A DNA stretch of 64,000 bases from NCBI GenBank assembly GCA_025766275.1, contig JAFKAC010000003.1, positions 2,914,001 to 2,978,000 on the forward strand, in the 5' to 3' direction. This DNA comes from Lactarius indigo (taxonomy: Eukaryota > Basidiomycota > Agaricomycetes > Russulales > Russulaceae). A program made the translations under genes and the position numbers. This document shows, in pieces, positions 34,155 to 45,202 of this stretch (its first letter is position 1; every line of letters starts with the position of its first letter). Under the pieces are notes generated by a model. That model had not been told where the DNA came from. It was given only the letters and a program-made list of their open reading frames with translations, and did no database searches.

Positions 34155-35640
34155 GTGCCGAAAGGCTGCTGAACTCTGAAGAGGATGATGAAGGCTTCCA
34201 GAAGTGGAAGGCGGCGTCGTTTTCACTGGGGACCAAGACTTTCTTCGCTCCGTAAGTCATAAGAGAAGGAGAAGACCGGAAGATGAGCCTGTCTTCGAGG
34301 AATGTTAATATATCCGAGGGGATAGGTATCATATCTGGTAAGGATGAACTAGAGGGTCAGAGGGTGCGTTCTCTCCCTTTCGATCGTTACCCTTCTAAAT
34401 ACTATCTAGACCTCTGAGAAGTCGGAAGACGAAGCCGACGGGGAGACTGCAAGTCAGGATGGGCCTGATCAGGTGCGTCGGCCTCGCAGACAACATATTC
34501 GTGTCTAGTCTTCACTTGTATCTGACTCGGAAGAGGTGGACAAAGATCCAATTACGGCCCGTTTCTGTTCCAAGGTATGTATTCTACACACTCCCTTCTC
34601 CCTTCCTATACACCGCGCTCTAAGGCCCATTTACTGTCGATTTGTAGGCGGAGCCGTGTCACCGTGGCGGTGCAGTAGGCCTCTGCCGAAGATCCCAAAG
34701 AGGCCATTCGAAAGAAACAAGCAGCAGCAGAACAAAGGAGGGAAGAGTGTCACGATCTAGTGGCAGGAAGTACTCGACGGGAGCTCCTCGAGAGTAAGTG
34801 GCGATGTTGTGCCAATGATGGACTTTGTTTTCATGTCTCCCGTAGAGGAAAAGAAGAGGAACACGTCAATGTCGACGACACGGACGGCCTTCATCCGTTA
34901 GGTGACTTTGATGCATGGCGGTTTCGAGAACTCGTGCGGATCAAACGAGACAGGGGGGCAGAGATCGCCCGCGAGCAGCAACGCGAGGTCGACCAACGAC
35001 GCGCTTTGCCAGAGGAGCAACGAATGAAGGAGGACCTTGCGCACGCTCAGAGGTCGCGGGATGAAAAACCGAAAGGAGGGCAAAGGTTTCTTCGAAATTT
35101 TTGGCACAAGGAATGCCTTCCATCGGTCTGTCGAAGTTACTATCGACCCATCACCGCGTCTCACACTCATAAAACAGTCATAGGACCGAGAAACGCTCAA
35201 GCGTCACGACCTCACCGAAGCCACTGAATCGGCGGTGGATGTCTCTCCTGCCAACCGCCATGCAAGTAAAGAATTTTGGGAAGCGTTGGAGGACGAAGTA
35301 CGCTCATCTGCTAGACCAAGACACCACAGTTAGAAGTGGCGGATTTAGCGGCACAGGCCCTGTCAAAACGGGGGGCACACATGAAAAAAGGTGCATCAAG
35401 AACTCACCTCGACTAAACGTCACATTGACACCAAGACTCGTCCAGATTGTCCTCAATATATTGGCACGCCCCAGGAATCTAGGAACAGGGCCAAACGCAG
35501 CACCAAAGGGTGTTCGCGATGGGCGTCGGTCACCACGGGACGATGACAACCATAGAACATGACATACATGATAGCGACAGACGGCGGAGGGAGCGACGAC
35601 GGTTGCGGTCGCGATTAGAGGACGCAAGTTGGCGATGACA
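34155..35640 (+). pseudogene. MFAP1 pseudogene, dispersed copy with introns
   Basis: A decayed second copy of MFAP1 on the plus strand. Recognisable parts in order: the acidic N-terminal part (NSEEDDE), the region around '[10 protein letters not shown]', 'DTDGLHPLGDFDAWRFRELV', 'RALPEEQRMKEDLAHAQRSR', '[20 protein letters not shown]' and '[19 protein letters not shown]'. Intron positions of the functional gene are still visible (for example near 34363-34410), so it arose from DNA, not from a reverse transcript. Stops (for example within 34500-34510) and frame changes rule out a product. The 'RPVFVPK' signature is lost. Confidence 0.85.
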
Positions 35641-35869
35641 AGCGACGTCGATTGAACGAACGATCAGCACTTGCGTCTGTGTCTGTTCCCTAGCGTCTCT
35701 AGTTCCTAACAGCGTCCGATTGTACGATTAACAACAAGCTTTGTAAACCTAGTGTCCACTAAAGGATACGAATACACTTCATAAACCCTTCTCCACAAAT
35801 CATAGAACCCATAAACTAATACAACCTCATCGAACAGAGTACTCAGGGCAGACGAGAGATCAAGGGTCA

Positions 35870-38800
35870 CTAACGAGGCCCAGAGCTTGCACTGCTAACT
35901 TGCGAACTGGCCGTCAGTGGGGTATCAGGAACAGACTCCATCGCTACCCGTTGCTGGCTCTGTTCGGGTGCAGACTCCACAAGCGGAGATATAAGAAGGT
36001 GGGACCGGTCGAGTGCTTCCTCAGCCACTTCCTTTGAACTTGTGTCAATAACGAACTTCCCTCGTGCGAGTTGCTCTGTTGAGCCTGAGTCTGAAACGAC
36101 CTGTAACCTCAGCGGACGAGCCGGAGGCGATGGCGGCTGGGGTGGCGTGAGGCTCGTAGAAAGCTCCACTGTAAGACGTGTGGGTGACATGGGAGGATTC
36201 GATCGCGCAGACGGATGGATACTATTCGTTGGTCGTGGAGGAAGCTGGGGGGTAAAATCTGCGACTTGCACTTCTCCGAATTGAGGGAGTGCAACCCTTG
36301 TGTGCGATGAACCATAGGTAACGATGGGGACTGGTTCTCCAGCAGGGGCAGGGGGAAGAGGTGGTGATGAAGGAGGAGGAACATGCTCGTCAAATAGAGT
36401 ATGCGCATTTTCGATGAGGTCCTCCATCACAGAGTCCTGCTCTAGTTAGCAACAATATGGCAAACATAAGGGGACTGTGACGCACCTTCGCCGGCTGCAC
36501 GTTGAGAAGGTCGTTTTGGGGGATTTCATCTTCGCCGAAGACGACTGGACTAAACACGATGGCGAGGTTCTTCGCGTCCATTTTGTTCCTATCTGCGTGA
36601 AGGCAATGCGGGAGAGATGTTCTAAAAGAGCTTTGAGTGATGCTCTGTGAACCGGAGGTAGTCGACGGATCTTTGACCGCAACACGACGAAATCATTTGC
36701 GGCATGGTCAGCTGCGTATGATGTCAGACTACGCTTGACAGGGAAAGTAGTATTTACAACTCTTACCCTTCCACTCGCTGTGTTGTATACGGTCTTGCAA
36801 AGGAAATTTAAATAGAGGCTCCGGAAGTTCTCTAAGGTAAAGCTAGTTGAATGGATAATCAAAGATGAGTTGAGTTCAAGGAACTACGTATTTGCGATGG
36901 CTGACCTTGAGAAATGAGGCGACGGAATAAATGTCGTCGGTGTAAGAATTAAATGAGAATGCCTCTTCACTTCGTTCGAGCTTGTGTTGCAACTAAACAT
37001 ACATTCATGTGAACCGGGGTTAAAATTTAGGATGCTGTTCAACAGACCTCTTGCACGTTGGAGTGCCGACCAGATACCTATGTTATTATTGAACGGAATT
37101 TTTCGAGGTATGTCTCAATACGCTCACCCTATATATTCCTTCCGCATCCAAGCCTCTCTTGTCTACTTCTTCAATGCAGATCTTGACGATTTTTGGTACA
37201 TCGTTCTCACTGCCTCGAGCAGTCGCGTAATCCACGAGGGTGACACCAAAGATCAAGTCCTGACATTCACCAACGTGGTAGTTGTAGTAGAGTGTAGGCG
37301 GGGGAATGGAAACTGCGAGAGAGCGACGGAGTGATGATGAGAGAAGAGAGGTATCGGTCTCGGATGAGACTTTCTCAACCACAGATCGAGCATGTGTCGC
37401 GAGGTGGTTTTGAGTAGTGTATGTCGCGCTGTAGGTAGGGTAAGATTTCGGAACATCGCGACCGCCCCGAAAACACTGACATCATAGTATCGACATATGT
37501 TACGAGCGCCCTCTTGACAGTTTCTGTCCCTTCATAAACAAAACGCTCCAGACTCTGCGTAGACGACGTTCGTGGCATCAACTTGGGACAGAGAGTACCA
37601 CTCACATTATAACCACCCTCCAATGTTTTAACCCTCCGTATGCGAAGGGTTTCAAGCCAGTGGACTGCCTTCCGATAATCTTTATCTGACTATAATTCAG
37701 CGAACATCACGGAGACCACCGGTGATCGGCATACCTGCTTCGTCGGCTTCTCTTTTAGACCGGACGGAACGTAATGCGATCTCGGCGTTGCGATTGCTGC
37801 CTCTGATCCCGCCTTCCTTGTCCAAGAGCGTGATCAATTGATTCAGTTGCTTCTTCCCTATCAAGCAGTAATTAGTCCGAGTATAAGTGCGGCACACTGT
37901 GTCATCACCCTGTTGAGCCAGATCCGAAAGTGCCGTAGAGGTGGACGGGGACCGATTTCTAGGTGCGCCACTGGAGGGTTTGCGGTCAAGGGGCCTTAGT
38001 GGCTGTGGGGATGCAACTTGCGACTTGGAGGCTAGATTGGGGTTTGACCGAGAGCCTGGCACTGCAGATCCTTCAGGGACGTTGAACACCTGGCCAATAC
38101 CCGCAGAAGGAACTGAGACCAGGCGGTGATCCTATGTGTATTACATCGCGTCAGTGAGATGGGCCGGCGGATGCGTAGTATAACGTAATGTTCACTTCAA
38201 ATTCTTGGCACTTCTTGAGGTAGGCCCGCTTGAACTTGGGAAGAGTATTCTCTGCAAACTCGGTGTGGGCTGAGGTAGACTCCTTGAGATCTTCTTTGAT
38301 TCGCTTGCGTGTGCGGTCCTGAGTTTCCTTTTGGTAAATTAGTCCCATATGCCTGGTCGGGTGAGTCAAGCACCAGGCTTGCCTTGAGTGCGGTGAGGGG
38401 ATGGATGATGTCTGTGGTCAACGTATTCAGAAAAGCCTGACGCGCTTGAGTTTCTGCAATGATTGTGAATGTAGAGACCAGTTCGAGTCGAGTTGATTCG
38501 TACCTCTCTCGACGTTATCCCTCACTTCATTCCATGCTACTTTCGTGGTGTTCGGTTCGATGAATGAGTCGAAGTAAGCATCAACGGCCTTTATCTTGTG
38601 ATGAAGCTTCCATAAAGAAGATATACTACGAGAACCCGGAATTAGAGGACTAAAGGCAGATCCCGCGTGGATAACTGACTAAACCTCCTCAATCCGTCGC
38701 CTGTGAACGTCAGAATGAGCACAATAAGAAGATCGCAGGCCAAGCCAGCTGACCTTTCAAGAAAGAAATTCAGATAGCGATCTGAAACGACTCGGAGGTG

Positions 38801-38872
38801 CAAGTCGAATTGTGTGACTAAACCACCCGAAGGGGCGTCCAAAGAGACCCTGGACTGAGATTCTGTGGACAT
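35870..38872 (-). CDS. F-BAR plus RhoGAP protein (RGD1-like)
   Basis: GTPase-activating protein for Rho-family GTPases, linked to membrane by an F-BAR domain, as in yeast Rgd1. The N-terminal F-BAR parts are 'LVTQFDLHLRVVSDRYLNFF', 'HHKIKAVDAYFDSFIEPNT', 'QDRTRKRIKEDLKESTSAHT' and 'FKRAYLKKCQEFE'. A Ser/Pro linker and second helices ('KKQLNQLITLLDKEGGIRGS') follow. The RhoGAP domain has 'LIFGVTLVDYATARGSENDV', the arginine-finger loop 'GLDAEGIYRVS', 'DFVVLRSKIRRLPPVHRASL' and 'MDAKNLAIVFSPVVFGEDEI'. The tail is Pro-rich. Near 36601-36606 one base seems missing: 'LLEHLSRIA' and 'NKMDAKNLAIVF' lie in different frames with no intron between. ATG at 38872; an in-frame ATG at 38905 is possible. 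Confidence 0.82.
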
Positions 38873-38905
38873 GGGACAAGAATGGCGGAGCGGCGGTGCG
38901 TTCAT

Positions 38906-39492
38906 TCAACTCCAACATTCTGCCACGTGGTTATCTCTCTCTTACTAACCCTTAAAATACGACTTATTCAACACTCAGGTTTCGGTCACAGGGGGTTCAG
39001 ACGTTACACTATCATGTACTCTAGCATACAATCCAAAATACCATAAGCGGTCAACAACAAATCTCACAAGCTCGTCGAGAACAGTTAACCGCGCTCAGGG
39101 AGTATAAGATCACGCTCAACAAAAAGGTGGAAAGGCAAAGACGCATGTACCGGTTGCCAGCGGCCGCGCGACACGTTGAGCTGAGGCACAAGTAGGGTCC
39201 TTTGGGCACATCAATGTCACATTCACATCGGCGCTTGCTAAATAGGTTACTAGTTTCTGTGCGAAGCAAGTGAAACAAGTGGTCACATGGAGCATGAGAA
39301 ACGGCAAAGCAAATATCGCAAGACATAAATCATCGGGCAGCAAGCATTACAAGGAGAGAACGCAACCAAGCTACGCATAAGATAAACCAGCACCGTGACG
39401 ATCAAGACAGAACAGGTGTTGACTGCCGAGATGTAGCACTTGCACAGGACGACGGACACAATGCAGTTTCGAAAAAAAAATGCTTGAAGCGC
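38906..39492. other. Intergenic stretch
   Basis: AT-rich patches and small open frames only. It is the upstream region of the F-BAR/RhoGAP gene and the 3' region of the RRM gene. Confidence 0.3.
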
Positions 39493-40985
39493 TCACTGCC
39501 TCCTATAACCCGGATTTTGATCGAGCCCCCCTCTAGCGGGATATTCGCGAGTAGTGCTTTTAGGGGAGCCGGAGGAGGCCCAGCATAGCCTGGAGCAGTA
39601 GGATAAGTCTCGTAGGTACCAGTGCCAGTCCTACCAGGAGGGCTTTGAGAGCGGCGTCTACATGGGCTTTAGTGTCACAATACAAGATGGTTACCATATC
39701 ACCACAGACCTTGCACGCGCCTCGGTGCCAGAGCGGGGAGCGTAATCGGTGTAACGACCTGGCGGCGGAGTTACCGGGCGACGGTATTCAGTCGTAGGAG
39801 GATAATCCCTGAATACAACCGATCAGCGTTAACTACGATGAGTACAGAATTATACAGACCGGGCAGGTCTCTCAAATTCTTCTCGACGCGATGGAGGTCC
39901 ACCGCCAGGAGGTGTCCTTGGCCTGACAACAGGGGAGGAGGGTAACCTCCATATCGGTCATTAGATGGAGGGGGTCGTCGGTCGTATCGATCGTAGTCTC
40001 GAGACGCCGGAGGGGGGTAACCGCGAGAGTACGCAGCCGGGTCATCAGAGTTGTAGTAACCAGAGCGAGACTCGTAGCGCGGGGGTGGGGGGGGAGGCCC
40101 ACGTATTCTGTAGTCGTCCATGTCGCCCCTGCGAACTGGGGGCGGAGGGTAATCACGATAATCTCGTGGGGGAGACGTAGGTCTTCGAGGTGGAGGATAA
40201 TCATACGGATAACGTGCATCGCGGGGGGGAGGTGGGTAGCCTCGAGGGGGGTACTCTTCACGATAAGGTGGATAGTCGCGACTGGGGGGGGGTGCTGCGT
40301 ATTCACGGGGTGGATGAATTCTATCGATCAGAGAACCGTCACCTGGAGGGCTGTGGCGTCTGGACGAGCAAAAAAACTAAGCGTGAGAAGAACGTGGTAG
40401 AAAAGTAAGGACTGACTGCACGACATGATTCGGGCATTCTCTGGAAGATTCTACTCAGAGGATGGATAAGAAATCAAAGCAATCGATGCCCACCTGGCCC
40501 AGTGACCCATTTGACCGCACTTGAAACAAGCACCCGGATCTCCACTAAACTTTGCAAAACGTCCTCCACCGCGGGAAATCTCGACACGAATTTTGTTGCC
40601 CATGAAAAATCCTTCATTATACTTAGCAACGCTCTCCTCTGCGGCCTCTGCGGTGTCAAATTCCTGGAAAAGGATGAAATTCCGTGGCTCTCTGCGGCTT
40701 GTCAACGACACCTACCACAAAGCCATATCCCACTCTGCACGAAGTGAATTAGAAAGGGTAACTGTGCAGTTTCTCAAAGGAACGTACTTCAATTCAATGT
40801 TAACAATATCGCCAATTTTGCCGAAGCAACTTTGGAGGTCCTCTTGACGAGTATTTTCTGGCAGGCCACCGATGTAGACCTTATTTGGCTGCAGATCACA
40901 GGTGAACACCAGTCCAGAACACACGAAAGAGCAAACATGGAGCGAAGAAGCGGAGCGCGTGAGCCCGGAACCTGAAGACACGGGC
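39493..40985 (-). CDS. SR-like splicing factor: RRM, CCHC zinc knuckle, RGG/RY-rich tail (5' end unresolved)
   Basis: Spliced frame: RRM with 'PNKVYIGGLPENTRQEDLQS', 'CFGKIGDIVNIELKVGYGFV' and 'EFDTAEAAEESVAKYNEGFF', then 'GNKIRVEISRGGGRF' and the knuckle 'CFKCGQMGHWAREC'. The long tail is rich in Pro, Tyr, Arg and Asp ('RGPPPPPPRYESRSGYY'). This is the layout of RSZ/SRSF7-type splicing factors. Near 39563 a run of four C on the coding strand seems one short; with five, the frame would end 'TTREYPARGGLDQNPGYRRQ' at the stop 39493. The first exon is not secure: 'GGPPDERGAPEAANAEYH' and 'RSWWDDDLQEKQVK' at 41100-41370 (minus) may be its N-terminus or a separate small gene. Confidence 0.75.
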
Positions 40986-41592
40986 AGCTAGTCTCCGGAA
41001 GCCAGCAATAAGTAGCATGGAATCACGACGACAAGGCTGCTCGTGCTATTGCCCATGCAGGAACGCATACGTGGCGCAAGCGAAGCGGGAGAAACATGAG
41101 AGGACCTAAGCACCTTGACTTGTTTCTCCTGTAGATCGTCATCCCACCAGGACCTGTTAACAGGGCCAGCGTCACCTCCACCAGGGCTGCGAGCATGATA
41201 CTCTGCGTTGGCTGCTTCCGGTGCTCCACGTTCGTCTGGAGGACCACCGTTTGAACGGAGGGAGTTCTGCGCCGTGTGCCAGAGAGTCCCCAGCTCTGTC
41301 TTCTTTTCCTGGCCATTTTTCACGTACTTGTGTATCACATGCGGTCGACTGGACGGGAGAGGCAGCCATAGCAAATGACGGGAAAAAGAAAGATACTTTC
41401 GACGTGTTCGACTGTTGTTACTAGCTCAATTCAAACTCAATTTCGAGGTTCCGACAATGTCCACGCCACATCCAATATCAACAAAAAAAAAAAAAAACTA
41501 CCGTACTTTGGCAAGGGGTAAATGGGTAAATGTAAAATGAATGTCCCACCTCGAATAAGAGGCGTAGATGTAGTCCTAGTCCTAGCAAATTG

Positions 41593-43603
41593 TCAATGAT
41601 CCAGAAAAAGTCCGCTGACACATTGTACTTCTAAGCTAGGGACAACAAACCCACCGGCAACGCTGACCGCGAGCACCAAGAAAACCCCCAATAGGGCGCG
41701 TACATCGCTGACAAGTACGGTTGTCGCTGCTCCGGGGGTGCTGCTACTGCTGCTTCCGCTCCCTTTGGAAGAGGTCGATCCAGGATTGCTGGCTGAGGAT
41801 GGCGCAGTCGGGACGTGTGTACCCGTAGCAGTTGCGAGACAAGAGCTTGCAACTACGGTCAGCAGTCGAGGAAGATGAAGCTTTAGCGTTACTGTACCAT
41901 TACCACTGAAGCTGCATGCCTGAGGATCGCGTTTGTTCGCTTCAAAGTATTCGCTCATTGCAAAAGAAAGTTTGGTAGCTGTCCTCGTGTATCAATGAGG
42001 GAAAGAGAGACGCAGAGAAACAGACTCACAGGGATCGCAAGAGGATACCGTACCGTACTGCCCCGTCTGACCATTGCCGGCAATTGGATCACAGCTTCCT
42101 CCAACTGTACCGAGAAGAGAACAAGCCGTGTCGAGAAGCGACCCAATGATGGCAGATGTATTGGAGGTCTGCGGATTAAATTGACAGCTAAGGTTAGATT
42201 CCAAGCACTGGCAAGCAGAGTCGCTGGAGTGGGCGGCAGTGTAGTTGAAGCGAGGAAAGAGGAGTTTTGCTGGGGGCATGCGGGAATAAGCAGAGGCTGC
42301 GCTGCTCTGGCCAGGGTCATTGATGAACGATACTTGATTGTACATTGTCTTCAAGTTGTCGAAGTCGGTGTTTGGAGTGACAGTAGATCCATCGGAGGAA
42401 AGCGTGACCATGCCGAATTCGCCTTGTCCACTCTCAGCAGGGAAATACGAGAAAGCAACGCCGCCAGAACCAACGGGAACAGCATCGCTACCAAACAACA
42501 CAGGGACTTCCGCCCATACACGGGGACTTGGCTGGTTAACAACCATATTCGCTGAAATACGCGACGACGTTGTAACCTGCGAAATCGCCAGTCTTGCCAG
42601 CATAGGAGGCCTGGAAGGTCGAATTTCACAAAACTCGCTAGGGTAACGTTAGAGACGGTTCATGCTAATTGAGTTCTGGGTGCTCACTAGTTGTTCAGCC
42701 CGAAGATGTCGATGGCGGTGTCGCCCGAGTTGCTACTGGAGGGATCACAAGAGAGATAGTTCGCAAGAGGAACAATCCATGTATCATCGCCATCGATAGC
42801 AGCATATCCAACGAGAGCAGACGATGACTTTGAAGTTCTGAAAAAAAAAAAAGACAAAAGAGGAATGGGCATCAGCACACACCATTGAATGAAGAAAAGG
42901 TGATGCACAGGTAGGCCTTAGTATCACGAGCGGCAGCCTTTACGAATGTCGCCGCAGTAGTCCCGTTGGGGCTCACAACAACCTCATTTCCGACATTGTA
43001 AGCCAAAACGTTATCGTACTTGGAGAAGGCATCGATAGTATTGATGTACGAGTCAAGAAGGTTTGTCGTCCACGCGGAGAGTTACGATCGATGGAGCCAT
43101 TGACCGGAAGAGTCAAGTCTAGGCTGTAAATTGTGTAAGCGCCGAAGAGTCCATATGAACACGTTAACTCCAGTATGACAACATACATGGTATAGATGCC
43201 TGCACTACTCAATCCTTGCATACAAGAGTCGTGATTCAGTGAGGCATTGACGCTATAAACACGAATGGCGTTGACTCCGAGTTGCTGTAGGAAGGGTATG
43301 TCACGAGCACAGGCGGTTGCATTTGCGAGGGGATCGATGAATGTACTTGGCTCCGAGAAGGGGGCATTGGGGTCCACAGTAGCAGCACCTAGTTGTATAT
43401 GTTGCTCTACAAGGTTCCTTTCCCACGTTCGCAGAACTTGACTTACCTTGCTCTTGATATGCAATGCCCTTGATGTAAAAGCGACTACCATCTGCGTTGT
43501 AGAGATAGCGGCCGGACCTCGTGACCTTGCCGATGGCATGCCCCCCGGAGGATAGACTGAGGACGACAGCAATAGTTGCTGCCGCACGGAAAAAAGACAA
43601 CAT
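41593..43603 (-). CDS. GH72 1,3-beta-glucanosyltransferase (Gas/Gel), GPI-anchored; apparent frame break near 43074
   Basis: Cell-wall enzyme that cuts and rejoins beta-1,3-glucan chains. A signal peptide (MLSFFRAAATIAVVLSLSSG) precedes 'GSRFYIKGIAYQEQ', 'FIDPLANATACARDIPFLQQ' and 'LGVNAIRVYSVNASLNHD'. The acid/base glutamate is in 'LAYNVGNEVV', the nucleophile in 'AYFSEYGC'. A Cys-rich X8/CBM43-like module ('CQCLESNLSCQFN') is followed by a Ser-rich stretch and a hydrophobic tail (LLGVFLVLAVSVAGGFVV), as for a GPI anchor. Between 'GSIDRNSP' and 'WTTNLLDSYINTIDAFSKYD' one base is missing (43072-43076), leaving the two halves in different frames. Several short introns. Confidence 0.82.
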
Positions 43604-43834
43604 CGAGTCGTCGGTTTGACAGGGTATGAAAGGAAGGGACTGAACGAGGAATGAAGATGAGGGGGAAAATATAAGAGAACAGCGCCCGTGAAAGTGCGAG
43701 GCGGCCCCACCACCTCGTGGTTGTTTGGCTCTTCATTTGGCCCTTCGGCACTTGCCCACTAGGCTATTTTAAAACCGCTACTCCCACGAGGCATATTTTG
43801 CCTTTATTTGTGCCTTATCCGGTTCCATCTGAAC

Positions 43835-43936
43835 GCCCGCCTAGCTCAATCGGATAGAGCGTCAGACTCTTACGGCGGGTGGAGTACACACCATTGTGTG
43901 ATCTGAAGGCTGCGAGTTCGACCCTCGCGGTGGGCT
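43835..43936 (+). tRNA. tRNA-Lys (CTT anticodon) with 28-nt intron
   Basis: Acceptor arms GCCCGCC and GGTGGGC pair, with one G-U. The D arm (GCTC...GAGC) and T arm (GCGAG TTCGACC CTCGC) are intact. The anticodon stem TCAGA/TCTGA closes a loop CT-CTT-A-A, interrupted after position 37 by a 28-nt intron (43873-43900), the canonical place. A T6 run from 43941 fits RNA polymerase III termination. Confidence 0.93.
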
Positions 43937-43949
43937 AATATTTTTTGTT

Positions 43950-45202
43950 TTTTATTTGCTTAGACCTTCGCGTATGCAGCGTCAGGAGTTTCCCATTTTG
44001 CACCAGCGTGGTGCATAGTTTGATGCCGATTATCCGAGATGCCGCTGATGCAGCTTTCAAGCTACTGAGAAATATTCGGCACCGCAAAACATCCGAACCC
44101 CTTTCGCTCGCTCTTCCGAGTCAAAGGCAGTTACTACCGAAGTTACTTCTGGTTCTCACCAGCACCCGACAGACACCGTAATGGTTTCGCCCCCATCCCT
44201 GTCAACATTCTTTTCTCGCAAGGCGTTGGATTTCATACATAGTCAAGCTCTAAAGAGGGGACTTGGTCTGTCTGTGCAGTTGACCTATCAATGCCCCTGC
44301 TTTCTTTAACGTCAACGTTTCTGTCTTCGGCACTATGCAAACTCGTGCACGCGATCGATCCAGGGGCGCACAACCCTCAGGTTGCTTCTACAAACGCTTT
44401 GAACTGGATATAGCATTCGGTGCCTGGTGCAGATCTCCGGGCTGTTGGCTCTGGTGCCCGACTCTCATTGGGCTTTCTTGAAGGACTCATTCAAGTTCAA
44501 GCATAACCGTGATAAGAGCGGATGGGACCGATGTAAATTTCCCTACCAATACCCCAACACCAGCACAAGCCCAAGGTAGTCGTTATCCCACCTTTTCCGG
44601 CAATGTTATTCTTTCACACTGGTCCTGGCGGCCCATAAGGTACGGCCACCTGCTCCATGACACATGTCAGTTGACACGTTGACCCTCCAACGGTGTTTCA
44701 TTCCCAGTGTTGATGGGATCTTGCTTCCCGCTCATTTTCTTCGCGAGCAAGTCAACTCTGATATATGGTGCCCATTTCTCGTAGACGCCCTCAACCCTGC
44801 TTAGATTCGGGATGTTACAGTATAATCGGGCTGAAGCATATCATATTTCACTGTGGGCATTTTACAATGTAATCTAATTCAGTTGCAAAAATCTGACCAA
44901 TCAGATTTCGTGAAATAGCCGACTGAATTGGATTACATTGTGAAATGCCCGCAGTGTTTATAGATCACGGCGGCTTGTGTCACCCCGCGAATCCGCCACC
45001 CATATACAGTACACTATTGTACCCATGTCACCAAAGTTAATCATCGTGCAGGACAGCCTTCGATCGAGAGAAAAAAGTTGGGATTTCATGACATAAGAGA
45101 CACTCCATGGACATACGCTGTCAAATGACAGACTACTATATTTATAACAAAATGATACTTCTGTACGCCCTGACGCCTCTTGCGCGACCCAAGTTCGTTC
45201 TC
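43950..45202. other. Intergenic region, 1.25 kb
   Basis: No gene recognised. It holds the inverted repeat at 44849-44956, listed separately. Confidence 0.4.
44849..44956. mobile_element. MITE-like nested inverted repeat, 108 bp
   Basis: Arms 44849-44882 and 44923-44956 are inverted repeats matching at 31 of 34 positions; each end reads CACTG inward. The 40-bp centre contains a perfect inner hairpin, AAATCTGA-CCAA-TCAGATTT. The three arm mismatches all show T in the left arm where the right arm implies C. No clear target-site duplication is visible, so transposition is not proven. Confidence 0.55.

Noticed and set aside
34155..35640. MFAP1 copy at 34 kb as a processed retrocopy
   Set aside because: Intron positions of the functional gene are still present and no poly-A tail follows.
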